Assembly: GCA_963681505.1 (NCBI GenBank)
Contig: OY811980.1
Span: 1-64,000 of the forward strand
DNA: 64,000 nucleotides
Reading direction: 5' to 3'
DNA from: Eunapius fragilis
Lineage: Eukaryota > Porifera > Demospongiae > Spongillida > Spongillidae
The notes under the pieces: generated by a model
Databases searched by the model: none
The model's input: the letters and a program-made list of their open reading frames with translations, nothing else
What the model was told of the DNA's origin: nothing
Part shown: in pieces, positions 48,766-58,173 of the stretch
Numbering within the stretch: the first letter of the stretch is position 1
How the letters are laid out: every line of letters starts with the position of its first letter
Made by a program: the position numbers and the translations under genes

Positions 48766-49619
48766 AGGTGAAACTTATCCCGTTTCTCACCGTTCTGTTT
48801 TGCCATCTCCTGTGATGCATACAGATTTGTCTGCTGCACAACTAGGGATGATCTGGAAACAATTTACTGAAAATCCACCAGGCATTGTATCTGGATCAAT
48901 GTGAAACAGGTCTATTGAAATTGATGGTAGCACTGGAATCTACTTCTACTGAGGTGATATCACAATCAAAGGTCTATCATTTGATACATCCTTATCTCTG
49001 GGTTTCATGAATTTCAATTTCCTCTTCCAGGTCACTGGGAGCTGCTTGTTATTGTTGTGCGTGTAAATGATTGTGGTTAGGCAATATATATGCACACACA
49101 GGCACTTGGACTTCGTCATCATTTCCTGGTGGTACCTCAGGTTCTGGATCTACGTAGTTTTCGGACATGGCAGGAAACTATCGTCACTACGACTCTTCAG
49201 CGCATCGTTGCACTATTCATATCTAACAGCAAAAACTTCCACCTCTCTATGTCGGTATAAAACACACTCGTCTAGCCAAGCACTCGTTACACGCCTTACG
49301 CTTCTTCTTACGCACGCAATGCGTGAGCATCTATAGAACACCTGCAATGACATCTTCGTGCCCGCGTACAATCTTTCACACGGCGCTTGGATGAGATATC
49401 GATATATAAACAATAGACAATGGGTGATGTTTCTTGCATCTAAAACTGAGGACAATCACATCCTTAGTCTAAAAGTACCATACGGATTGGGATTATAGAA
49501 TAAAACGCGGCTACTCGGGGGTATGTCGCCATGCCGCTTATAAGCGGCGTCCGCCGTACGAAGCACAATAATTTTGCCGCTTATAAGCGGCGTTCGCGGT
49601 TAAACCGATAATAACCTGG
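48766..49619. other. right flank of the insert
   Basis: After the satellite, a + frame from 48764 to a TGA at 48902-48904 (SPVMHTDLSAAQLGMIWKQF in its middle) begins at an acceptor-like GACGCAG and has a protein-like composition, but no family is recognised. The rest is anonymous until the palindromes near 49533-49591. Confidence 0.35.
49533..49591. repeat. pair of perfect 16-bp palindromes
   Basis: GCCGCTTATAAGCGGC occurs at 49533-49548 and 49576-49591. Each is self-complementary and they are identical, so cruciforms can form within or between them. They lie 28-70 bp inside the right end of the insert, where a Helitron-like element would carry its terminator hairpin. Confidence 0.95.
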
Positions 49620-49971
49620 TTGATTTACCTTTTGAGAGTTTTTTCACCAAACCGGCTAGGCCGTATTCCATCCGAGGTCATCCTTGTATCCTGCGATCCA
49701 AACATTTACCCCATCATGCATTCCGAGCGCATTTTTTCACAGAACGTGTGATACCTATATGGAACCACTTACCGCAAGATGTTGTCACTTCATTGAACAT
49801 TACAGTTTTTCGTACCCGACTTAGATCTGTGGACCTTTCACCCTATTGTATGTTATATCCGTCCCATGTTTAGGCAGTTTGTAAGTGCACGTACATATCG
49901 TGCCACTACTTTCCTTGTTGCATATATTTGTCTGTTTATATGTATGCAATCAATCAATCAATCAATCAATC
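49620..49971 (+). mobile_element. non-LTR retrotransposon tail, part 2 (end of ORF2, 3'UTR and tail repeat)
   Basis: Reads DLPFESFFTKPARPYSIRGH, then FRAHFFTERVIPIWNHLPQD, then VFRTRLRSVD and a stop at 49871-49873. RGH, RxxFFTxRVIPIWNxLPxxVV and FRxRL are the signature of the last part of CR1/L2-like LINE proteins. About 70 bp of 3'UTR follow, ending in six to seven CAAT tetranucleotides, a short tail repeat of the kind CR1/L2 elements use instead of poly(A). At 49972 the 52-bp satellite resumes with AATTCGTTTGG, the exact continuation of GGAGC at 39783-39787. Confidence 0.9.
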
Positions 49972-52900
49972 AATTCGTTTGGACCAATTCTTCCGCGGGA
50001 GCGATTGGGATCAATTCGTTGGGATCAATTGCTCCCGCGGGAGCAATCCTGAGCAATTCGTTTGGACCAATTGCTCCCAATTGCTCCCGCAGGAGCGATT
50101 AGGAGCAATTCGTTTGGACCAATTGCTCCCAATTGCTCACGCGGGAGCAATTCGGAGCAATTCGTTTGGACCAATTACTCCCAATTGCTCCCGCGGGAGC
50201 GATTGGGAGCAATTCGTTCGGACCAATTGCTCCCAATTGAGCCCGCGGGAGCGATTGGGAGCAATTCGTTTGGACCAATTGCTCCCAATTGCTCCCACGG
50301 GAGCGATTGGGAGCAATTCGTTTGGACCAATTGCTCCCAATTGCTCCCGTGGGAGCGATTCTGAGCAATTCGTCTGGACCAATTGCTCCCAATTGCTCCC
50401 GTGGGAGTGATTGGGAGCAATTCGTTTGGACCAATTGCTCCCAATTGCTCCCGTGGGAGCGATTCTGAGCAATTCGTCTGGACCAATTGCTCCCAATTGC
50501 TCCCGTGGGAGCGATTGGGAGCAATTCGTCTGGACCAATTGCTCCCAATTGCTCCTGTGGGAGAGAATGGGAGCAATTCGTTTGGACCAATTGCTCCCAA
50601 TTGCTCCCGTGGGAGCGATTCGGAGCAATTGGTTTGGACCAATTGCTCCCAACTGCTCCCGCGGGAGCGATTCGGAGCAATTTGTTTGGACCAATTGCTC
50701 CCAATTGCTCCCGCGGGAGCAATTCTGAGCAATTCGTTTGGACCAATTGCTCCCAATTGCTCCCGCATTCGTTTGGACCAATTGCTCCCAATTGCTCCCG
50801 CGGGAGCGATTGGGAGCAATTCGATTGGACCAATTGCTCCCAATTGCTCCCGCGGGAGCGATTGGGAGCAATTCGTTTGGACCAATTGCTCCCAATTGCT
50901 CCCGCGGGAGCGATTGGGAGCAATTCGTTCGGACCAATTGCTCCCAATTGCTCCCGCATTCGTTTGGACCAATTGCTCCCAATTGCTCCCGCGGAAGCGA
51001 TTTGGAGCAATTCGTTTGGACCAATTGCTCCCAATTGCTCCCGCGGAAGCGATTGGGAGCAATTCGTTTGGACCAATTGCTCCCAATTGCTCCCGCGGGA
51101 GCGATTGGGAGCAAATCGTTTGGACCAATTGCTCCCAATTGCTCCCGCGGGAGCGATTGGGAGCAATTCGTTTGGACCAAATGCTCCCAATTGCTCCCGC
51201 GGGAGCGATTTGGAGCAATTCGTTTGGACCAATTGCTCCCAATTGCTCCCGCGGGAGCAATTCGGAAGAATTCGTTCGGACCAATTGCTTCCATATGCTC
51301 CCGCATTTTTTTGGATCAAATGCTCCCAATTGCTCCCGCGGGAGCGATTGGGAGAAATTCGTTTGGACCAATTGCTCCCAATTGCTCCCGCGGGAGCAAT
51401 TCGGAGCAATTCGTTTGGACCAATTGCTCCCAATTGCTCCCGCGGGAGCGATTTGGAGCAATTCGTTTGGACCAATTCTTCTCAATTGCACCCGCGGGAG
51501 CGATTGGGAGCAATTCGTTTGGACCAATTGCTCCCAATTGCTCCCGCGGGAGCGATTGGGAGCAATTCGTTTGGACCAATTGCTCCCAATTGCTCCCGCG
51601 GGAGCGATTGGGAGCAATTGGTTTGGACCAATTGCTCCCAATTGCTCCCGCGGGAACGATTGGGAGCAATTCGTTTGGACCAATTGCTCCCAATTGCTCT
51701 CGCGGGAGCGATTGGGAGCAATTCGTTTGGACCAATTGCTCCCAATTGCTCCCGCGGGAGCGATTGGGAGCAATTCGTTTGGACCAATTGCTCCCAATTG
51801 CTCCCGCGGGAGCGATTGGGAGCAATTCGTTTGGACCAATTGCTCCCAATTGCTCCCGCGGGAGCGATTGGGAGCAATTCTTTTGGACCAATTGCTCCCA
51901 ATTGCTCCCGCGGGAGCGATTCGGAGCAATTCGTTTGGACCAATTGCTCCCAATTCCTCCTGTGGGAGCGAATGGGAGCAATTCGTTTGGACCAATTGCT
52001 CCCAATTGCTCCCGTGGGAGCGATTCGGAGCAATTGGTTTGGACCAATTGCTCCCAACTGCTCCCGCGGGAGCGATTCGGAGCAATTTGTTTGGACCAAT
52101 TGCTCCCAATTGCTCCCGCGGTAGCAATTGGGAGCAATTCGTTTGAACCAATTGCTCCCAATAGCTCCCGCAGGGGCAATTCGGAGCAATTCGTTTGGAC
52201 CAATTGCTCCCAATTGCTCCCGCATTCGTTTGAACCAATTGCTCCCAATTGCTCCCGCGGGAGCGATTCGGAGCAATTCGTTTGGACCAATTGCTCCCAA
52301 TTGCTCCCGCGGGAACGATTGGGAGCAATTCGTTTGGACCAATTGCTCAAAATTGCTCCCGCGGGAGCGATTGGGAGCAATTCGTTTGGACCAATTGCTC
52401 CCAATTGCTCCCGGGGGAGCGATTGGGAGCAATTCGTTTGGACCAATTGCTCCCAATTGCTCCCGCGGAAGCGATTGGGAGCAATTCGTTTGGACCAAAT
52501 GCTCCCAATTGCTCCCGCTGGAGCGATTGGGAGCAATTCGTTTGGACCAATTGCTCCCAATTGCTCCCGCGGGAGCAATTCGGAGCAATTCGTTTGGACC
52601 ATTTGCTCCCAATTGCTCCCGCATTGGTTTGGACCAATTGCTCCCAATTGCTCCCGCGGACCAATTGCTCCCAATTGCTCCAGCGGGAGCGATTGGGACC
52701 AATTAGTTTGGACCAATTGCTCCCAATTGCTCCCGCGGGAGCGATTGGGAGCAATTCGTTTGGACCAATTGCTCCCAATTGCTCCCGCGGGAGCGATTGG
52801 GAGCAATTCGTTAGGACCAATTGCTCCCAATTGCTCCCGCGGGAGCGATTGGGAGCAATTCGTTTGGACCAATTGCTCCCAATTGCTCCCGCAGGAGCGA

Positions 52901-54163
52901 TTAGGAGCAATTCGTTTGGACCAATTGCTCCCAATTGCTCCCGCGGGAGCAATTCGGAGCAATTCGTTTGGACCAATTGCTCCCAATTGCTCCCGCGGGA
53001 GCGATTGGGAGCAATTCGTTTGGACCAATTGCTCCCAATTGCTCCCGCAGGAGCGATTAGGAGCAATTCGTTTGGACCAATTGCTCCCAATTGCTCCCGC
53101 GGGAGCAATTCGGAGCAATTCGTTTGGACCAATTGCTCCCAATTGCTCCCGCGGGAGCGATTGGGAGCAATTCGTTTGGACCAATTCTTCCCAATTGCTC
53201 CCGCGGGAGCGATTGGGAGCAATTCGTTTGGACCAATTGCTCCCAATTGCTCCCGCGGGAATTGGAAGCAATTCGCTTGGGCCAATTGCTCCCAATTGCT
53301 CCCGCGGGAGCGATTGGGAGCAATTCGTTTGGACCAATTGCTCCCAATTGCTCCCGCTGGAGCGATTGGGAGCAATTCGTTTGGACCAATTGCTCCCAAT
53401 TGCTCCCGCGGGAGCAATTCGGAGCAATTCGTTTGGACCAATTGCTCCCAATTGCTCCCGCATTCGTTTGGGAGCGATTGGGAGCAATTCGTTTGGACCA
53501 ATTGCTCCCAATTGCTCCCGCGGGAGCAATTCGGAGCAATTCGTTTGGACCAATTGCTCCCAATTGTTCCCGCGGGAGCTATTGAGAGCAATTCGTTTGG
53601 ACCAATTCTTCCCAATTGCTCCCGCGGGAGCGATTGGGAGCAATTCGTTTGAACCAATTCTTCCCAATTGCTCCCTCGGGAGCGATTGGGAGCAATTCGT
53701 TTGGACCAATTGCTCCCAATTGCTCCCGCGGGAGCAATTCGGAGCAATTCGTTTGGACCAATTGCTCCCAATTGCTCCCGCGGGAACGATTGAGAGCAAT
53801 TCGTTTGGACCAATTCTTCCCAATTGCTCCCGCGGGAGCGATTGGGAGCAATTCGTTTGAACCAATTCTTCCCAATTGCTCCCTCGGGAGCGATTGGGAG
53901 CAATTCGTTTGGACCAATTGCTCCCAATTGCTCCCGCGGGAGCGATTGGGAGAAATTGGTTTGGACCAATTGCTCCCAATTGCTCCCGCGGGAGCGATTG
54001 GGAGCAATTTGTTTGGACCAATTGCTCCCAATTGCTTCCGCGGGAGCGATTGGGAGCAATTCGTTTGGACCAATTGCTCAAAATTGCTCCCGCGGGAGCG
54101 ATTGGGAGCAATTTGTTTGGACCTATTGCTCCCAATTGCTCCCGGGGGAGCGATTTGAAGCAA
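49972..54163. repeat. 52-bp palindromic satellite, right block
   Basis: About 80 units, same monomer as 35930-39787 and in the same orientation; the two blocks were one array before the LINE entered. This block has its own variants (CCCGTGGGAGC at 50.3-50.7 kb and 51.96-52.02 kb, half-units near 50765, 50955, 52205, 53460). Frames up to 1040 codons exist on both strands because the monomer has no stop codon. The array ends at GAGCGATTTGAAGCAAT, followed by ATATATAGCCCACC. Confidence 0.98.
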
Positions 54164-54429
54164 TATATAGCCCACCTTTAACAATTATCCTATAACCAAT
54201 AATAAAAATGCAGATAATTAGATATACGGAACAAATGGCGGTCTTAATTTATTTGCGAAACGCTAATGTTCTAACTATTTGGAATATGGCGTCGAAATTT
54301 TTGATTCCCCATAACTTTTCCTCGGTTAACATTTTGACAAAAACAAAAGCACATTTGAAATCGCCACATTGTCACCTATCCAACCATGGTATTACTATTT
54401 GTTTTTGAAACATAGGATTTCCTACCTTA
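54164..54429. other. short anonymous spacer
   Basis: Between the 52-bp satellite and the 28-bp minisatellite; AT-rich, no gene seen. Confidence 0.4.
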
Positions 54430-54728
54430 AGGTGAGGTAGTTATGACTAGCAGCTTAAGGTGAGGTGGTTATGACTAGCAGCTTAAGGTGAGGTAGTTAT
54501 GACTAGCAGCTTAAGGTGAGGTGGTTATGACTAGCAGCTTAAGGTGAGGTAGTTATGACTAGAGCTTAAGGTGAGGTGGTTATGACTAGCAGCTTAAGGT
54601 TAGGTGGTTATGACTAGCAGCTTAAGGTGAGGTGGTTATGACTAGCAGCTTAAGGTGAGGTAGTTATGACTAGTAGCTTAAGGTGAGGTAGTTATGACTA
54701 GTAGCTTAAGATGAGGTGGTAATGACTA
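54430..54728. repeat. 28-bp minisatellite, about 11 units
   Basis: Units contain AGCTTAAGGTGAGGTAGTTA then TGACTAGC; GGTAGT and GGTGGT variants partly alternate, and one unit has lost two bases. It directly precedes the probable LTR end and could be part of its U3 region, where tandem enhancer-like repeats are common. Confidence 0.95.
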
Positions 54729-54919
54729 AGTGAGGCTTGCTCACCCCCCCCCCCCCCCTACCCATTGCTAAGTGTAAAGAGTACGCGTTTGCGCATTGAA
54801 TCCATTGAATCAGGTGACAGACTGCTTGTGCATATATAGTCTATAATTTCTTCAGTGTTAGTCAGTTCTATACTTGTAAACCTGCTGCTATTAAGTTGCT
54901 GCCACGCTATCTCGTCACA
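54729..54919 (+). mobile_element. probable 3' part of an LTR
   Basis: Contains a TATA-like CATATATAGTCTATAATTT near 54831-54849, downstream pyrimidine-rich text and an end in ...TCGTCACA directly before a primer-binding site. The left border is not determined; the LTR may include the 28-bp repeats. No second LTR is present, so the element is truncated at its 3' side. Confidence 0.5.
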
Positions 54920-54935
54920 TTGGCGTAGTCGGCTA
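54920..54935 (+). other. probable tRNA primer-binding site
   Basis: TTGGCGTAGTCGGCTA follows the CA of the LTR end and precedes gag by 6 nt. The TTGGCGTAGTCGG form is familiar from Ty3/gypsy-like elements of marine invertebrates (from memory). Confidence 0.55.
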
Positions 54936-54941
54936 GACGAC

Positions 54942-55627
54942 ATGGCTCATTGACCGCTGGTGCTGCCTGAACCGTACGACGGTGTGACAGCGAGCTGGCC
55001 AGAATGGGCGGCACACTTCGAAAACGTAGCTATCGTCAACAAATGGGAGAGTGATGACGACAAATTGAAATGGCTGCGTGTGCGACTGACGGGAAAGGCC
55101 CAAACCGCCTTCATGAGGTTTCCGGGAGCTGTCAGGGAGAACTTTAGTGAGTCTATGGTAGCCCTTAACAAGCGTTTCAACCCTGACAGCAAGCGTGAGC
55201 TGTACATAGCGGAACTTCATTCGAGAAAGAGGCGAAAAGACGAGGACTGGGCATCTTTTGGTGATGCCTTGAAGGTGCTTGCGGACAAGGCCTACGGAGA
55301 CTTAGAGACAAAGCAAGAGAGCGCCTCGCCTTGAACCAGTTCCTGACAGAAATAGGAAACCCTCAAGTCACATTCGGGGTAAAGCAAAGGGGCCCAAAGA
55401 CAGTCGAGGATGCTGTTATTGCGACGATAGAGCTGGAGTCATATCTCACAACTGCTGATGTCCTACGAGTTAGCGCTACAGTTCCCCTACCAGACAGCGT
55501 GCAGGAATGTAACGCTGCAGCTCTGACTGTGGTTACACCTCATGCAGATACTTCCCGTGGAGGAGACGACTGCAATGCTCACACCCACACACACCCTACA
55601 AGCAAGCCTTTGACACACACAAACTAG
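54942..55627 (+). pseudogene. gag: Ty3/gypsy-like gag, broken
   Basis: After the primer-binding site, ATG at 54942 opens a frame with a TGA at codon 4 (54951-54953). The frame then continues with the gag core: PYDG, WPEWAAHFENVA, LRVRLTGKAQTAF, ALNKRFNP, LYIAELHSRKRRKDEDW and LKVLADKAYGDL. Near 55305 the coding text moves to another frame (ERLALNQFLTEIGNPQVTFG, VKQRG, EDAVIATIELESYL) and then dissolves into a CA-rich tract. These are the hallmarks of a retrotransposon capsid protein (the FxxxxxxxxW, LxGxA, F.P, ERLALxQFL series). Zinc knuckle, protease, RT and integrase are absent. With one stop and one frameshift it cannot give a full-length product. Confidence 0.85.
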
Positions 55628-55785
55628 CAGCCTTCGACACACACCCTACAAGCTTCCAACACCCACACACTTCAACCCTTCGACACCCACACACCCTACA
55701 AGCCCACACACTAACACTAAAAGCCTTTGACACCCACAAACCCTACAATCCTCCAACACAACACCCTATAAGCCTCAATACAATC
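55570..55785. repeat. CA-rich degenerate repeat
   Basis: Loose reiterations of CACACCCTACAAGC and CTTTGACACCCACA that interrupt gag. Low complexity; no function inferred. Confidence 0.75.
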
Positions 55786-55788
55786 AAA

Positions 55789-55935
55789 AACAAGTGTGAC
55801 AGAAATGTTACTGGAAAATTGAAATTGAAATAGGCCTATATTTAGCCCAGTCACATTTAGGCAGCGCACGCCTGAGAAAATGGGCTAAATATAGGCCTAT
55901 TTCAATTTTCCAGTAACATTTCTGTCACACTTGTT
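55789..55935. mobile_element. foldback element with 61/55-bp arms
   Basis: The left arm begins AACAAGTGTGACAGAAATGT (55789-55849). The right arm is its reverse complement (55881-55935) apart from a 6-bp GAAATT-type insertion in the left arm. The loop is about 31 nt. Both arms contain ATAGGCCTAT, itself a palindrome. It resembles a MITE; target-site duplications are not evident. Confidence 0.85.
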
Positions 55936-56191
55936 TCCGTGCTTTTTACACCAACATTGTCAATCCTATATGCCCACCACCTTTCTCGTTAGAGAAGGTT
56001 TTTATTTACTTGTTTCATAAGTTTTTTTTCTCCGTGTCAACGAAGCTTCATAACTGTAATGTGATGAGGAACGATGTGCAATGGACAAAATGTCTATACC
56101 TTACGAACGCTTTGTGCATTGCCCCGACCACATGTTACTATATAACTTTAATAAACACGTATGTAAAATTAATGTTACAATAACAATAAAA

Positions 56192-56917
56192 TTAATAGTG
56201 ATAAGTGTAGTTGTTTTTGATAAAATAAATAGTTTTGCCGCCTCCTCTTCCTCGGCCTCTTCCTCTTCTTCTTCTCCCCCCCCCCCCCCCGGGGTAAGGC
56301 CATGCGGGTGGCGGGGGCAGTAAAAATGGCGGGGGCAGCATTGGGGGGAGCATCAGCGGGGGTAACGCTGCAGGCGGTGGGTCCAGCGCTGCTGCAGGCG
56401 GTGGGTCCAGCGCTGCTGCAGGCGGTGGCCGCGCTTCTGCTGGCGGTGGCCGTGGGTCCAGCGCTGCTGCAGGCGGTGGCGGCACTTCTGCTGGCGGTGG
56501 CGGAGGGTCCAGCGCTGCTGCAGGCGGTGGCCGCGCTTCTGCTGGTGGTGGCGGAGGGTCCAGCGCTGCTGCAGGCGGTGGCGGGGCTTCTGCTGGCGGT
56601 GCCCGTGGGTCCAGCGCTGCTGCAGGCGGTGGCGGGGCTTCTGCTGGCGGTGGCGGAGGGTCCAGCGCTGCTGCAGGCGGTGGCGGGGCTTCTGCTGGCG
56701 GTGCCCGTGGGTCCAGCGCTGCTGCAGGCGGTGGCGGGGCTTCTGCTGGCGGTGGCGGAGGGTCCAGCGCTGCTGCAGGCGGTGGCGGGGCTTCTGCTGG
56801 CGGTGCCCGTGGGTCCAGCGCTGCTGCAGGCGGTGGCGGGGCTTCTGCTGGCGGTGGCGGATCTTGGACATCCTCGTCAAAGAAGTCTATCCCTATCATT
56901 AAGTTGTCTTCAGCCAT
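56192..56917 (-). CDS. proline/alanine-repeat protein, 241 residues
   Basis: ATG at 56917-56915 immediately follows a 3' splice site (TGCCACATAG). The matching donor (ATCAAAG/GTAAAT) is at 56967/56966, giving a 49-nt intron in the 5' leader. The protein starts MAEDNLMIGIDFFDEDVQD (acidic), continues with about ten 17-residue repeats of the form PPAEAPPPPAAALDP encoded by a 51-bp DNA repeat, then a PPLMLPPMLPPPFLLPPPP segment and a basic RGRGRGRGGGK tail with a short C-terminus. It has a promoter-like region upstream. Against it: the repeat DNA is open in other frames too, and low-complexity proteins cannot be verified by homology. The frame keeps a sensible start, acidic head and basic RG-rich tail, so I lean to a real gene. 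Confidence 0.5.
   Translation of the reverse strand: MAEDNLMIGIDFFDEDVQDPPPPAEAPPPPAAALDPRAPPAEAPPPPAAALDPPPPPAEAPPPPAAALDPRAPPAEAPPPPAAALDPPPPPAEAPPPPAAALDPRAPPAEAPPPPAAALDPPPPPAEARPPPAAALDPPPPPAEVPPPPAAALDPRPPPAEARPPPAAALDPPPAAALDPPPAALPPLMLPPMLPPPFLLPPPPAWPYPGGGGGRRRRGRGRGRGGGKTIYFIKNNYTYHY
56390..56860. repeat. 51-bp GC-rich minisatellite
   Basis: About nine units containing GCTGCTGCAGGCGGTGGCGG and CTTCTGCTGGCGGTG, with GCCCGTGGGTCC and GCGGAGGGTCC forms alternating. It is the DNA basis of the 17-residue protein repeat on the minus strand. A poly(C) run lies at about 56276-56290. Confidence 0.95.
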
Positions 56918-57011
56918 CTATGTGGCAGACAGATTATTGAAACAACTCGCAAAATATAGTATTTACCTTTGATGAATTTTTTCAAGAGAGAAATGTGCTG
57001 TTCTGCGGGTC

Positions 57012-57100
57012 ATTGGTTTATACACATGTACAGCCATGTGTTCTAGCTGTGCTATAATTCTATTGGCCCAATTTCATCCGTCCATTCACTGATTGGTCGC
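57012..57100 (-). promoter_or_regulatory. TATA/CCAAT promoter of the proline/alanine-repeat gene
   Basis: On the minus strand TATAAA lies at 57023-57018. About 50 nt below it is the donor at 56967, leaving room for a transcription start near 56990 and a short untranslated first exon. Inverted CCAAT motifs (ATTGG on the + strand) occur at about 57012, 57061 and 57091, and again near 57180. The arrangement is that of a TATA promoter with upstream CCAAT boxes; the start site is inferred. Confidence 0.4.
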
Positions 57101-57800
57101 TTATTCATGCATGACATCACATACTGAGTGGGAGGAGTGAAGTGTGTGTGTGTGTGTGTGTGTAGGTGTGCTAAAATTCTATTGGTCAAATTTCATCCAA
57201 TCACATGACCTGAGGTGCATGCAGGTGCAGTGGTGTTGAAATTAGCACATCTGATACATTCTGCTGCTAACTAGCTATCACTTATGGAAATTTATTTTTG
57301 TAAATGACAGCAGTTACTCAAACTTTTCCAACCTTTAAAACAACGTGATAGACACAAATTACCTTTTGTACCCTTTACATGTACATGGGGAACTTTTACT
57401 TGTGGGAAGCCTTACTGTACATCTGATAATCGGCTGCATGCAAGGGTTGGATGCGCATGACAGACTTGTTAATTAAATTTCTGAAAATGCAATTACAGTA
57501 GTACACACATGTGTATAGTCCTTCATTGCACATCACATTTACAATGTAACAGACACAGATGCATGTACATGTACAAATAACCTTTTGTACAAACATTGAC
57601 CTTTACCAGGGAACATCCCGTGTTGGAAGCCATACTGTACATCTGATAATATGTCATGCAGGCATACAAGAGTGTTAATGTGTGCATGACAGGAAGCCAT
57701 GAGCCACGTGAGTAGCAGCCCTTAGATTTTAAATGGTACATACAGCATGCTATAACATACCTTTGGGTGGTAGTGGTAGTTCTACGACTCTTCCAATACA
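57101..57800. other. anonymous sequence with two related short segments
   Basis: TTCTATTGGCCCAATTTCAT (57058) and TTCTATTGGTCAAATTTCAT (57177) are related, as are ACTGTACATCTGATAATCGG (57413) and ACTGTACATCTGATAATATG (57631). A short (TG)n tract lies at about 57141-57163. No coding signal on either strand. Confidence 0.5.
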
Positions 57801-57807
57801 GACTCAT

Positions 57808-58173
57808 TCAAGCTGCCTTAATGGTAGCTGAATTACCCCTGTATATCCGCCTTTTAGCAGCACGGTTCTCCTCGACGCGCTCTTGATATCGCTGCCTTTT
57901 TACAGCACGGTTCTCCTCGAGGTCCTCTCCATATCGCTGCCTTTTAGCAGCACGCTTAGGTTCAATATTTGCGATGTAGCTCTCGCGAACAGAGGCTTTC
58001 TTTTTTTCAGGATCGGCCTTGTAGCTCTCGCGAACAGAGGCCTTCTTTTTTTCAGGATCGGCCTTGTAGCTCTCGCGTACAGAGGCCTTCTTTTTTTCAG
58101 GATCGGCCTTGTAGCTCTCGCGTACAGAGGCCTTCTTTTTGTCAGGGTCGGCCTTGTAGCGCTCTCGGGCTGG
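57808..58173 (-). CDS. lysine-rich repeat coding fragment, 5' end lost to satellite
   Basis: Minus-strand frame from 58173 to a TGA at 57810-57808. It has four repeats of the form ESYKADPEKKKASVR (15 residues, 45 bp), then diverged ones (PKRAAKRQRYGEDLEENRAV, KRQRYQERVEENRAAKRR) and a stop. From memory, YxxDPEKKKA-type basic repeats are common near the N-terminus of very large predicted proteins of sponges and cnidarians, some of which carry Helitron-type helicase domains. Such a domain is not visible here. The frame has no start: at 58173 it is cut by the 208/185-bp satellite. A good donor-like CCCAAAG/GTATGT lies downstream at 57761/57760, beyond the stop. Probably a decayed exon. Confidence 0.6.
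   Translation of the reverse strand, partial: PARERYKADPDKKKASVRESYKADPEKKKASVRESYKADPEKKKASVRESYKADPEKKKASVRESYIANIEPKRAAKRQRYGEDLEENRAVKRQRYQERVEENRAAKRRIYRGNSATIKAA

Larger units (their letters stand above)
39980..49619. mobile_element. 9.64-kb insert splitting the LINE tail
   Basis: Deduced from the LINE coding text on either side: part 1 ends in ...GLPADI, part 2 opens DLPFESFFT, and the two DNA edges share only TT. The insert starts TCATTGACGCTATTTG and ends ATAATAACCTGG. It contains a tandem pair of about 310-bp segments (40095-40705), an 8-kb 24-bp satellite and 850 bp of anonymous sequence ending in palindromes. The termini (5' TC, 3' CTGG, a subterminal CGGTTAAACCG inverted repeat, no obvious target duplication, insertion at T/T) are compatible with a Helitron/Helentron-type non-autonomous element, which often carries internal tandem repeats. 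I see no Rep or helicase coding, so the class is a guess; a plain rearrangement is the alternative. Confidence 0.6.

Noticed and set aside
50738-53860. 1040-codon + strand frame in the right block of the 52-bp satellite
   Set aside because: Same reason as for the left block; an overlapping 939-codon frame exists on the other strand.
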